Source of the DNA: an uncultured Kangiella sp.
Lineage (GTDB): Bacteria > Pseudomonadota > Gammaproteobacteria > Enterobacterales > DSM-103792
Reading direction: 5' to 3'
DNA: 8,288 nt
Assembly (NCBI GenBank): GCA_946481205.1
Contig: CAMLNB010000152.1
Coordinates: forward strand, 1-8,288
Every line of letters starts with the position of its first letter. Within the stretch, counting starts at the first letter, position 1. Below the pieces are notes generated by a model. That model saw only the letters and a list, made by a program, of their open reading frames with translations, ran no database searches and was not told the origin of the DNA. A program made the translations under genes and the position numbers. Below, in pieces: positions 1 to 6,648 of this stretch.

Positions 1-1
1 G

Positions 2-712
2 GCGTTCCAGAGCGCCTTGCGTGGCGAGCAGGACAGCGATAGCCGGGCCAGCCTGTTGCTGAGCTTCGATAACATCGTGGCAGTACAGCGACCGCTGCAA
101 AGCGTCGTCGTGCTGGCAGAGAGTGCGGAACCGGCGCCAGCTGTTGTCGCCAGCAAACCGGTGGTGGCGAAAGCGCCGGCAAAAGCAGCAGCCAAGGCAC
201 CAACGGTGGTGGCGAGCAGCAAGCCGGCACCGAGCACGACTGTGGCGAGCGCGACTGCAACGACAGCCGTGCCGCCGGTCAGCGCGCCGGTGCAAACCGA
301 GTCGTCAGTAGTCAGCGCCGCTCCGGTCGCAGTACCGGTACCGGCGGAAGTTATAAGCACAGCGCCGGTGGCGATGGTCAGCGAACCGGCGAGCACTGCA
401 GCGGCGGTCGTCGTCGACGAAGACCTGCTGCTCGGGGAGTACAAGCGCGATGCGTTGCAGCATATCCGCAAGCAGCTGGAGTACCCGGCGCGTGCCTGGC
501 GCCTGGGCCTGACCGGTTCGGGCGTAATCCGTGCCCGTATCGGTCGTGACGGTGCTTTGCTCGGCCACGAGCTGGTGGCGCCGACCGGCCAGATGATTCT
601 CGACAACGCGATGGTGACCATGCTGCAGCGCAGCTTGCCGCTGCCGCCTTTTCCGGCCGGGGTCAGTGCCGAGGAGCTCAGCATCGATATTCCGGTCGAT
701 TTCGTCCGCTAA
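2..712 (+). CDS. Chalcone-isomerase-like / TonB C-terminal domain fusion protein, 5' end outside window (paralogue 1)
   Basis: The reading frame is open from the left edge to a TAA at 710-712, so only the C-terminal ~236 residues are visible. The first ~40 residues (from AFQSALRG) align without gaps to the end of the chalcone-isomerase-like domain of the next gene (AFKAAVTG), so the missing part is probably that domain plus a signal peptide. A TTG at 17-19 is only an internal codon. Next comes a ~95-residue linker very rich in Ala, Pro and Val, probably extended across the periplasm. The last ~95 residues, from about base 425, form a TonB-family C-terminal domain with EYKRDA, YPARA, LTGSGVIRARIGRDG, LDNAM and LPLPPFP motifs. 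In that domain it is about 44% identical by eye to the next gene's product. A periplasmic location is inferred. The biological role is unknown; binding of TonB-dependent receptors or peptidoglycan is possible. Domain assignment is firm, function is not. Confidence 0.85.
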   Translation, partial: AFQSALRGEQDSDSRASLLLSFDNIVAVQRPLQSVVVLAESAEPAPAVVASKPVVAKAPAKAAAKAPTVVASSKPAPSTTVASATATTAVPPVSAPVQTESSVVSAAPVAVPVPAEVISTAPVAMVSEPASTAAAVVVDEDLLLGEYKRDALQHIRKQLEYPARAWRLGLTGSGVIRARIGRDGALLGHELVAPTGQMILDNAMVTMLQRSLPLPPFPAGVSAEELSIDIPVDFVR

Positions 713-750
713 CCGCTGCCGAAACCGACATCGACGCCAGCATCAGTACC

Positions 751-777
751 GCAAAGGGGCCGTTTGGCCCCTTTTGC
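751..777 (+). terminator. Rho-independent terminator after paralogue 1
   Basis: The stem AAAGGGGCC (753-761) pairs perfectly with GGCCCCTTT (766-774) around a GTTT loop, and a T-rich end follows. It lies about 40 bp after the stop codon at 712. It should separate transcription of the two tandem paralogues. Confidence 0.85.
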
Positions 778-871
778 TTACCGGTCCCAGCCGTTTTCAA
801 AAAATTGGCGCTGCCAGTATTTGTCTGGTCATACCTTATGCAAGCCGGCGTCAACGCTGGATTTACGCCCC

Positions 872-901
872 TTGGCAATTGGCAGCAGAGCCGTCTGTAC
901 T
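872..901 (+). promoter_or_regulatory. Possible sigma70-type promoter for the complete CHI-like/TonB-C gene
   Basis: TTGGCA (872-877, 5 of 6 to the -35 consensus) is followed 18 bp later by TGTACT (896-901, 4 of 6 to the -10 consensus). It lies between the upstream terminator and the ATG at 969, where a promoter is expected. A second TTGGCA starts 7 bp downstream of the first. The -10 box is mediocre, so this is a candidate only. I see nothing else convincing in the 713-968 gap. Confidence 0.3.
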
Positions 902-968
902 GGACGAAAGCCCCAGAAATTCGTTAACTTGCTCACAGTTGACCGGGGCAACACCAGGTACGTCTACC

Positions 969-2189
969 ATGACAAAAAGCAAATATTTACTGACATTCTG
1001 CGGGTTCTTGCTCGCAGTTGGGGTGGGAACAGGGATCAGTGCACCGGCGCAGGCGGCCGATGCCCGAGTGGCCAATACCGAGCTGCGCTTGCTGGGTATT
1101 GGTATGGCGCAAGAGCTGCGCACCGACATTTATCTTGGCGCGTTGTTCGCTCCGGCCGATGCTGCGACGCTCGACGCTGCACTGGCCGATTCGGTACCGA
1201 AGCGGATGAGCATCAAGATCGTTGCCGAGAAATGGTCGGCGCGCGAACTCGGCCGGACGTTCAAAGAGCGCATCGCGCTGAACAACCCGCGCCCGGTCTG
1301 GCAGGCGCAAGGTCAGCACATCATCGCGTTCGCCAATACCTTCAAGGACAACCTGCAGCGCGGCGACACGGTCAACTTTGATCATGTGCCCGGTGTCGGC
1401 ACCGAGATTTCGATCAACGGCAGCAAACTCAACACGATCCGCTCGACCAGTTTTTTTGCGCTGCTGGTCAATGCCTGGGTGGGCGATTTGCCGCCGAGCC
1501 AGGCGTTCAAAGCTGCCGTGACCGGGAAAGGCGATGCCAAGCTGCGGACGAACTTGACCGCACAGTACGACACCTTGATTCCGGCGGCTGGCCGTACCTT
1601 CACCGCCGTGGCCGAGAAAGCGGAAGAGCCGAAACCGGCTGAGAAGAAAGTGGCCGAAACCAAACCGGTGGAAACCAAACCCGTCGAGAAACCGGCTGAG
1701 AAGCCGGTGACCAAGCCGGCAGAAACCAAACCGGCGGAAACGGTCGTTGCAGCGGTCGATACCAAGCCGGCAGAAACCAAGCCGGTTGAAACCAAACCCG
1801 CTGAACGACCGGCACCGAAAGCGGTGCAACCGGCGGTTGATCCGCTGGCCAGCATCGGCCCGCTCGATGTGCCGGCGGTGGAAGCGGTGATTGACCCGGA
1901 CCTGCTGTTCGGTGACTACAAACGCGAAGCGATGAAAGTGTTCCGCAAGAACCAGTTCTATCCGCCGAAAGCGTTCAAGGATCAGCTGACGGGTGAAGGC
2001 GTGGTGCGCGCCACCGTCGACAAGAGCGGCAATATGCTGGCAGTGGAAGTGGTCGAATCGACCGGTGAGCGAATGCTGGATCGCGCGATGATCGACATGG
2101 TCACCAAGTCGATGCCGCTGCCGGCGCTACCGCCGGAATTGCCGGAAGAGAGCTACAACATCGACGTGCCGGTGCGCTTTACCCTGTAA
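969..2189 (+). CDS. Secreted chalcone-isomerase-like domain fused to TonB C-terminal domain (paralogue 2)
   Basis: This complete gene encodes 406 residues. The frame stays open upstream to 666, but the ATG at 969 is chosen because it starts a clear Sec signal peptide: MTKSK, a hydrophobic stretch at about 6-24, then APAQA before ADA at about residue 29. Its Shine-Dalgarno is weak. Residues ~30-190 match the bacterial chalcone-isomerase-like family (Chalcone_3 type), with the pattern GDTVNFDHVPGVGT at 132-145, then SINGSKL and WVGDLPP at 170-176. Residues ~216-290 are a charged linker of repeated TKPAE/TKPVE units. Residues ~309-406 form a TonB-family C-terminal domain (YPPKAF, LTGEGVVRATVDKSG, STGERMLDRAM, MPLPALP). 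A signal peptide with a plausible AXA cleavage site predicts a soluble periplasmic protein, unlike anchored TonB. Bacterial members of the CHI fold are mostly non-catalytic, so isomerase activity is unlikely. The ligand and partner are unknown. It is flanked by terminators and so is probably monocistronic. Confidence 0.9.
   Translation: MTKSKYLLTFCGFLLAVGVGTGISAPAQAADARVANTELRLLGIGMAQELRTDIYLGALFAPADAATLDAALADSVPKRMSIKIVAEKWSARELGRTFKERIALNNPRPVWQAQGQHIIAFANTFKDNLQRGDTVNFDHVPGVGTEISINGSKLNTIRSTSFFALLVNAWVGDLPPSQAFKAAVTGKGDAKLRTNLTAQYDTLIPAAGRTFTAVAEKAEEPKPAEKKVAETKPVETKPVEKPAEKPVTKPAETKPAETVVAAVDTKPAETKPVETKPAERPAPKAVQPAVDPLASIGPLDVPAVEAVIDPDLLFGDYKREAMKVFRKNQFYPPKAFKDQLTGEGVVRATVDKSGNMLAVEVVESTGERMLDRAMIDMVTKSMPLPALPPELPEESYNIDVPVRFTL
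1650..1805 (+). repeat. In-frame degenerate repeat coding for TKPAE/TKPVE linker
   Basis: This stretch carries seven TKP motifs at residues ~228-280 of the second paralogue, most as ETKPAE or ETKPVE. At DNA level it is a degenerate array of GAAACCAAACCGG-like units. Lys/Pro/Glu-rich spacers are known from TonB, where they span the periplasm. Such arrays can change length by slippage or recombination. Confidence 0.85.
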
Positions 2190-2204
2190 ACTGCCAAGGC
2201 CTCG

Positions 2205-2240
2205 AACAAAACGGGAGCGCAATGCTCCCGTTTTGTTTTC
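2205..2240 (+). terminator. Strong Rho-independent terminator after paralogue 2
   Basis: A perfect 14-bp stem pairs 2205-2218 with 2224-2237 around the 5-nt loop GCAAT. The core is ACGGGAGC/GCTCCCGT, and the 3' arm runs into a T-rich tract. It starts 15 bp after the stop codon. Confidence 0.93.
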
Positions 2241-2292
2241 AGTAGCGTTGCACTTCTACTTTGCGTCTGCAGCCTTGCTCAAGGAGCTTGCC

Positions 2293-2664
2293 ATGACCGA
2301 CCGTCAAACTGTGGTGGTGCTCGGCGCCAGCAACAAACCGGAACGTTACGCCAACAAGGCGCAGAAGCTGTTGCAGCAACATGGCCACACGGTGATTCCG
2401 GTGCACCCGCAGCTCGCCAGCATTGACGGAGTGCCGGTCACGCACGCCTTGCGCGATATCGCTCAGCCGGTTGATACCGTGACGATGTATGTCGGACCTG
2501 ACCGCAGCGCCGCATTGATTGACGACTTGCTGGCGCTGAAACCGGAGCGGGTGATTTTCAATCCCGGCAGTGAGTCGGCACTGTTGCAGCAACGTTTGCG
2601 CGCGGCGGGTATTCCGTATGAAGAGGCATGCACGCTGGTGCTGCTGAATACCGATCAGTTTTGA
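2293..2664 (+). CDS. CoA-binding domain protein, YccU/YneT-like
   Basis: This gene encodes 123 residues. The ATG at 2293 is chosen because AAGGAG (2281-2286) sits 6 bp before it. The frame is open further upstream, but that stretch overlaps the terminator. The protein is a single Rossmann-type CoA-binding domain (CoA_binding_2 family): strand and nucleotide loop VVVLGASNKPERYA at 7-20, IPVHP at 35-39, GVPV at 46-49, FNPGSES at 89-95, and the C-terminal EACTLVLL at 111-118. Its length fits the family (E. coli YccU is about 137 residues). No signal peptide or membrane segment is seen, so it should be cytoplasmic. Members bind CoA or related nucleotides, but their physiological role is poorly defined. 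It could share a transcript with the next gene, which starts 54 bp after its stop. Family assignment is firm, function is not. Confidence 0.9.
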   Translation: MTDRQTVVVLGASNKPERYANKAQKLLQQHGHTVIPVHPQLASIDGVPVTHALRDIAQPVDTVTMYVGPDRSAALIDDLLALKPERVIFNPGSESALLQQRLRAAGIPYEEACTLVLLNTDQF

Positions 2665-2718
2665 GTTGCGCATGTTTGCGAATCGGAAGCGTCTGTTGAA
2701 CAAGGATCGTGTCTGACC

Positions 2719-3333
2719 ATGTGGTTGCTCTTGCCTGCCGCCGCCGTTGCCGGCGTGATCGCTACCGGTGCTGGCCAGTTCGGTGCCCGCTGGCATTACC
2801 TCATCAGCAAGCCGGTGCCGCTGCTGTTGCTGCTGCTGGCGGTAGCGCTGGCGCCGGCATTTCCGGCCCAGCCATGGCTGCTGGCCGTGCTGGCGCTGGC
2901 TTGGCTGGGTGACGTCGCCTTGTTGTTTCCGACGCGTGGTTTTCTGCCCGGCTTGCTGGCATTTCTGCTGTCACATCTGGCCATGCTGATCGCGCTGCTC
3001 GCCGTCGGTGCCGCATTCAGTGGCGTCGCGCTGCTGCTGGCGCTGGTGATTGCCAGCGTCATGACCACGCTGCTGCGGCCGCATAAGCCGCTGCTGCGCA
3101 TCGCGGTCTGGTGCTACTGCCTGGTGCTGGCCTTGGTGGTCATCGTGGCGGTGCGGTTTGGCTGGCAGTCGGCGGACTGGAGTGGGTTGGTGCCGGCGGC
3201 TCTGTTGTTTGCCTTCAGCGATGGCGTGCTGGGCTGGAACAAATTCCGGACGCCGCTGCGGTACGGCCAGCTGCTGATCCTCAGCAGCTATTTCGCGGCG
3301 CAATGTCTGTTTGTTGCCGCCTTCCTGCGCTAA
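2719..3333 (+). CDS. YhhN/TMEM86-family integral membrane protein (putative lysoplasmalogenase)
   Basis: This gene encodes 204 residues and is almost wholly hydrophobic, with about eight transmembrane segments, matching YhhN in length (about 208) and topology. Family landmarks are the KP pair at 31-32 after the first helix, WLGDVALLFP with Asp65, the SDGVLGWNKF motif with Asp168, and the final helix SSYFAAQC with Tyr191. Eukaryotic TMEM86 and some bacterial homologues hydrolyse the vinyl-ether bond of lysoplasmalogens. Whether this bacterium makes plasmalogens cannot be seen here, so the enzymatic call is a family inference and the inner-membrane location is more certain. AAGGA at 2702-2706 is 12 bp from the ATG, a long spacing. 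No better ATG is present; an in-frame CTG at 2713 would be closer. It probably follows the CoA-binding gene on one transcript. Confidence 0.85.
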   Translation: MWLLLPAAAVAGVIATGAGQFGARWHYLISKPVPLLLLLLAVALAPAFPAQPWLLAVLALAWLGDVALLFPTRGFLPGLLAFLLSHLAMLIALLAVGAAFSGVALLLALVIASVMTTLLRPHKPLLRIAVWCYCLVLALVVIVAVRFGWQSADWSGLVPAALLFAFSDGVLGWNKFRTPLRYGQLLILSSYFAAQCLFVAAFLR

Positions 3334-3344
3334 AGGTCTGCTAA

Positions 3345-3366
3345 GGCCGGCAGTCAAGCGCCGGCC
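3345..3366 (+). terminator. GC-rich hairpin after the YhhN-family gene, no U-tract
   Basis: GGCCGGC (3345-3351) pairs perfectly with GCCGGCC (3360-3366) around an 8-nt loop, 11 bp after the stop codon. There is no T tract behind it, so it may be a weak terminator or an RNA 3'-end stabiliser. The rest of the 3334-3500 gap shows nothing clear apart from the next gene's ribosome binding site. Confidence 0.4.
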
Positions 3367-3486
3367 GCACCATCGTCAAATTCACCAGTTTCCGGTGTGA
3401 ATCGCTAGCGCGTTGTCCAAGCTCGCTGCGCCAGCGCAGAAAATCCGCCATCTGGCGATTGGCCCGACGCTTGCAATAGTGGTCTC

Positions 3487-3493
3487 AGGAGGT
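3487..3493 (+). promoter_or_regulatory. Near-perfect Shine-Dalgarno of the YccF gene
   Basis: AGGAGGT lies 7 bp before the ATG at 3501. It is the strongest ribosome binding site in the window. It fixes the start of the YccF-family gene and rules out the longer overlapping frame that opens at 3413. Confidence 0.9.
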
Positions 3494-3500
3494 ACTCGCG

Positions 3501-3884
3501 ATGAGTCTGATACTGAATCTGTTGTGGTTGCTGTTCGGCGGCTGGCTGGTGTTTCTGTGCTATCTCGCCGGTGGCTTGGCGCTGTGCATGACCATCATCG
3601 GTCTGCCGTGGGGCTTTCAGAACCTGAAGCTGGCGCTGTTTGCGCTGTTTCCGTTTGGCACGACCTCGATCAGCCGGGACACATCGACACCGAGCGGCAT
3701 CCTGTACATTTTCCTGAACATCATCTGGCTGTTGTTCGGTGGGTTATGGGCGGTGCTGTTTCATGCCGTGTTCGGTTTGCTGCTGTGCCTGACCATCATC
3801 GGCATTCCATTTGGCTTGCAGCATTTGAAGCTGATGCGGCTGGCAGTGACGCCGTTTGGTCGCAATCTGGCGGATATTCGCTGA
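3501..3884 (+). CDS. yccF: YccF-family inner-membrane protein with duplicated domain
   Basis: This gene encodes 127 residues, slightly shorter than E. coli YccF (148). The start is fixed by AGGAGGT 7 bp upstream. The protein is two copies of the YccF membrane domain, residues ~5-53 and ~72-120. Each has LNxxWLLFGG, a hydrophobic segment, TIIGxPxGxQxLKL and PFG. The copies align with a constant 67-residue offset and no gaps, at 27 identities in 49 positions by eye. The family is annotated as an inner-membrane component of unknown function, and nothing here identifies a substrate. The neighbouring YhhN-family gene is on the same strand 167 bp upstream and the receptor gene converges from the other side. 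Family assignment is firm; the symbol is given by family resemblance only. Confidence 0.92.
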   Translation: MSLILNLLWLLFGGWLVFLCYLAGGLALCMTIIGLPWGFQNLKLALFALFPFGTTSISRDTSTPSGILYIFLNIIWLLFGGLWAVLFHAVFGLLLCLTIIGIPFGLQHLKLMRLAVTPFGRNLADIR

Positions 3885-3912
3885 GATATTTTCATCGAAT
3901 ACAATTCGTTGA

Positions 3913-3945
3913 AAAACAAACGGGGCCATTGGCCCCGTTTGTTTT
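3913..3945. terminator. Bidirectional Rho-independent terminator between convergent genes
   Basis: A perfect 15-bp stem pairs 3913-3927 with 3931-3945 around an ATT loop. The core is CGGGGCC/GGCCCCG. The A-rich outer arm on the left and the T-rich arm on the right give a U-tract to transcripts from either strand. It lies 29 bp after the YccF stop and 23 bp after the receptor stop, so it probably serves both. Confidence 0.93.
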
Positions 3946-3967
3946 GTTCACAGCATCAAAATGATGT

Positions 3968-6433
3968 TTAGAACGTGACTTCACCGCGCAGATAGTACTG
4001 CCGACCGGCCAGACTGAACGGCACGGTATTCCAGCCATAAGTGAAGCCAATTTCATCGCTGAACGGCGAACCGTCAGTGCCCCACTTGTCCGGGTAGGTG
4101 TCGAACAAGTTCAGGATGCCGCCGGACAAACGGAATGACTCATTGAAGTCGTAGAAGGCCGTGGCATCGAACAAGGTTTTCGCACCCCAGGTGTGCTTGC
4201 CCAAACCATAAGCGGCCGGGTGATCGGAGTACGAGCCGTAGTACGTGGCGCGCAATGTCGCGGACAGCTCACCAAACTTGCCGGTGCCGGAAAGGGTGGC
4301 ACGTCGGCCCGGTTGAGCATCTTCAATCAGGTTGCGAATACCGGCATCGACGACGACATCATTCGGCACAACCGTTGAAGAAGTATTGACCGCGGTGATG
4401 TCGGTGTCATTCAAATGCAACGATGCTTCGATGGTCCAATCAATTGCGTTCTGCGAGAAGCGCCACAAGTTGACCCAGTCGAGGCCTTGGGTTTCGGTGT
4501 CGGCAGCGTTGGTGAACACCTCGACCCGCGAAATACCATCAAGTTGGCCATCACCACCGGAGGCAACCGAGCCGTGGGCGTCAAAGAACGCGCTGACGGC
4601 GGCGTTGGTGCCATCGGCAATAGCTTGCGAGTAGATGATCCGATCGTCGATATTGATTTGGTAAATATCGATTGTGGTGGTCCAGAGTTCACCACGGTAA
4701 ACCAAGCCAATGCTGAAACTGTCCGACGTTTCCTCTTTCAACTCAACAAAGCCGAGTTCTTCTGCCAGTGCCGATCCCGGCCGCAACGTGACCAGATCCG
4801 ACAGATTGCCGGCGTTGTCGAGCGAAATCGAGCGTTGCGTAAAGAACTGTTGCTGCACGCCTGGTGCACGGAAGCCTGTGGAGTATGTGCCACGCAGGGC
4901 CAACTCCGGCGTCAACTCCAAGCGGCCAGACAGCTTGCCGGTGGTGGTCTCGCCAAAGTCGGAATAGTCCTCGAAACGCAGCGCCGCGCCGAGCGTGAAG
5001 TTATCGGTCAGGAACGCTTCGGCATCGACATAGAACGAGGTGCTGTCACGTTCCTCATCAATTTCCATTTCCGGGCGGAAACCAGCAAAACCTTGCATGC
5101 CAGGCGTGGTGAAGTTTTGCGGCGGGCAGATCGCGCCCGGATCGCCGGTCGGGTTGGCGGTCTGGTTGCAGAGCGTATCGCCGCGCGCATAGGACACCAG
5201 ATCACCTGCCTCGATCTCGTAACCGTCATCGCGGCGCTCGACACCCACCGCCAGCGACAACTCGTCCTTGCCGATACCCCAATCAATACTGCCGCGGAAA
5301 TCGACGTTGAACACATTGAGTTTGTTGATCAGCGCGCCGTCATAGGCGGTGGTTGGGCTGTCCGGGCCGTAGCTGGTGTTCAGTGACTCCAGGTTACGAA
5401 ACTCCATGCGGTTTTCGCCAACACCATAGCTCAGATCCAGTTCCCAGCGATCGGTCAGTTCGGTGCGGTAACCAACAGTAAAGGCTTCGTCTTCCGATTG
5501 CGTACCGAGCTTCGGTGTGATGCCGTCCGGATACAGTTGTGGCCAGACGCGACCATCGCCGGGGCCGCGGAAGAAACCGAGCGACTCGGCTTCACGCTCG
5601 CCAACACCACCGAAGGCATAGAGCGCGCCTTCGCCGACCGGCAGTTCGGCATTGAACCAAATTTGCTGGGCTTCCATTGCGGCTTCGCCAACCAGCAGCA
5701 ATTGCCGTGGTTCTGGAATTGAGCCGAACCAGTCGGTTTTTGGTGCGCGGTTGATCTCGTCTTTGTCCTGCCATTCCAAGCTCAGGTTAAAGGTGCCGTC
5801 ACCGCCCAGTGCGAAGCCGGTGTTGATGCCGACCTGTTTGTTCGCTTCCCCTTCGCTGGTGCGACCGTAATGCGCCCAAGCGCGCGTGCCGGTATCGTCT
5901 TTCAGAATGATGTTGATCACGCCGGCGATGGCATCAGAGCCGTATTGTGCGGCCGCGCCATCACGCAGCACTTCGACGCGATCAATGGCGGTGACCGGAA
6001 TGGCATTCATGTCGGTACCGGCGTTGCCGCGGCCGACGTTCTGTTGCACGGCAACGACCGCTTGCTGATGGCGGCGCTTGCCGTTGACCAGCACCAGCAC
6101 CTGATCCGGGCCCATGCTGCGCAAGCTGGCTGGGCGCATCAAATCCTGACCATCAGACGTGGTGGTGTTGTTCATGTTGAATGATGGCGCCAATGCGCGC
6201 AGCAACTCGGCGGTATCGGTGATGCCGGCATTGCGAATGGATTCGTTGGAAATGATATCGACCGGTGCGGCGGTTTCGGTGGTGGTGCGACCGCTGACCC
6301 GGGTGCCGATGGTAACGATGCGTTCTTCCGGTTCTTCACTCGCGGTGTCGGCAGCAAATACCGGCAGGGTGAGTGCGCTGATCAAAGCGGTACTGAGAGC
6401 GGTAAGACGTGAGCGAAAAGCGAGGGATGTCAT
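3968..6433 (-). CDS. TonB-dependent outer-membrane receptor
   Basis: This gene encodes 821 residues. The frame stays open to 6532, but the ATG at 6433 is chosen because AAGGAG lies 7 bp upstream and it starts a good signal peptide (MTSLAFRSRL, a hydrophobic core, then LPVFA before ADTA at ~27). No secretin/TonB N-terminal signalling domain is present. The segment EERIVTIGTR at ~36-45 is a likely TonB box. The plug domain (~46-178) has the classic motifs VLVLVNGKRRH at 112-122, IDRVEVLRDGAAAQYGSDAI at 150-169 and AGVINIILK at 170-178. The remainder is a 22-strand-type beta barrel with GILNLFDTYPD near the end, closing in YYLRGEVTF with a terminal Phe as expected for BAM insertion. It should import a ligand using TonB/ExbBD energy; no exbB/exbD is in the window. 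The ligand is unknown. The GGT-like gene upstream hints at a gamma-glutamyl or peptide compound, but that is a guess. Confidence 0.95.
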   Translation of the reverse strand: MTSLAFRSRLTALSTALISALTLPVFAADTASEEPEERIVTIGTRVSGRTTTETAAPVDIISNESIRNAGITDTAELLRALAPSFNMNNTTTSDGQDLMRPASLRSMGPDQVLVLVNGKRRHQQAVVAVQQNVGRGNAGTDMNAIPVTAIDRVEVLRDGAAAQYGSDAIAGVINIILKDDTGTRAWAHYGRTSEGEANKQVGINTGFALGGDGTFNLSLEWQDKDEINRAPKTDWFGSIPEPRQLLLVGEAAMEAQQIWFNAELPVGEGALYAFGGVGEREAESLGFFRGPGDGRVWPQLYPDGITPKLGTQSEDEAFTVGYRTELTDRWELDLSYGVGENRMEFRNLESLNTSYGPDSPTTAYDGALINKLNVFNVDFRGSIDWGIGKDELSLAVGVERRDDGYEIEAGDLVSYARGDTLCNQTANPTGDPGAICPPQNFTTPGMQGFAGFRPEMEIDEERDSTSFYVDAEAFLTDNFTLGAALRFEDYSDFGETTTGKLSGRLELTPELALRGTYSTGFRAPGVQQQFFTQRSISLDNAGNLSDLVTLRPGSALAEELGFVELKEETSDSFSIGLVYRGELWTTTIDIYQINIDDRIIYSQAIADGTNAAVSAFFDAHGSVASGGDGQLDGISRVEVFTNAADTETQGLDWVNLWRFSQNAIDWTIEASLHLNDTDITAVNTSSTVVPNDVVVDAGIRNLIEDAQPGRRATLSGTGKFGELSATLRATYYGSYSDHPAAYGLGKHTWGAKTLFDATAFYDFNESFRLSGGILNLFDTYPDKWGTDGSPFSDEIGFTYGWNTVPFSLAGRQYYLRGEVTF

Positions 6434-6440
6434 GGCGGTG

Positions 6441-6446
6441 CTCCTT
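6441..6446 (-). promoter_or_regulatory. Shine-Dalgarno that sets the receptor start
   Basis: On the minus strand AAGGAG lies 7 bp upstream of the ATG at 6433-6431. It removes the 33-residue upstream extension, which has no signal-peptide character. Confidence 0.9.
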
Positions 6447-6508
6447 GTAATGGTTATACGCAGAGCACACGTCATTCTTTTTAAGCGCGGCCCTGCGGCA
6501 CTGGCAGA

Positions 6509-6530
6509 GCAGACAACGGAACTTGTCTGC
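6509..6530. promoter_or_regulatory. Perfect inverted repeat in the receptor leader, candidate operator or RNA hairpin
   Basis: GCAGACAA (6509-6516) and TTGTCTGC (6523-6530) are perfect inverted copies separated by 6 bp. The site lies about 14 bp downstream of the predicted -10 box and about 75 bp before the receptor ATG. That position suits a repressor operator or a 5' leader hairpin. It has no T tract, so it is not a normal terminator. I do not recognise it as a Fur, Zur or other named box. Confidence 0.5.
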
Positions 6531-6543
6531 AAGTGACCGGCCG

Positions 6544-6571
6544 ACTATATCACCGCAGATGGCACTGGCAA
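6544..6571 (-). promoter_or_regulatory. Sigma70-type promoter of the TonB-dependent receptor
   Basis: On the minus strand TTGCCA (6571-6566, 5 of 6) is followed after 16 bp by TATAGT (6549-6544, 5 of 6). Transcription would start near 6537 and give a leader of about 105 nt carrying the inverted repeat at 6509-6530. It implies that the receptor can be expressed independently of the upstream GGT-like gene. Confidence 0.6.
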
Positions 6572-6648
6572 CCCAGTTCGAACAGTTTGTGAAGCAGGCG
6601 CCAAAACCGACTGGTCACCTGCGTTTGTCCGAATGCGGTTTGTATCGC

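Noticed and set aside
666..968. Upstream extension of the second CHI-like/TonB-C gene by 101 residues
   Set aside because: It would overlap the end of the first paralogue and run through its terminator, and it would bury the signal peptide that begins at 969.
987..1829. A 280-codon minus-strand frame opposite the second CHI-like/TonB-C gene
   Set aside because: Its product is Arg/Phe/Gly-rich low-complexity sequence that mirrors the TKPAE repeat, with no ribosome binding site or domain.
3413..3964. A 183-codon plus-strand frame overlapping the YccF gene
   Set aside because: The YccF frame has AGGAGGT at the right spacing and a recognisable duplicated family domain. The longer frame has neither and runs through the terminator.
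4415..5386. A 323-codon open frame on the plus strand opposite the TonB-dependent receptor
   Set aside because: It has no recognisable domain and lies wholly within a clear receptor gene on the other strand. Long antisense frames are expected in GC-rich coding DNA.
6453..6458. TATAAC on the minus strand as a -10 box for the receptor
   Set aside because: Transcription would start on the ribosome binding site, and no -35 box is found at the right distance. The 6544-6571 promoter fits better.
6434..6532. Upstream extension of the receptor by 33 residues to a TTG at 6532
   Set aside because: AAGGAG and a proper signal peptide point to the ATG at 6433. The extension would place the signal peptide internally and start almost on the predicted transcription start.
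6595..6620. GCAGG...CCTGC inverted repeat as a terminator for the GGT-like gene
   Set aside because: The stem is only about 5 bp with a long loop and no U-tract in the needed direction.
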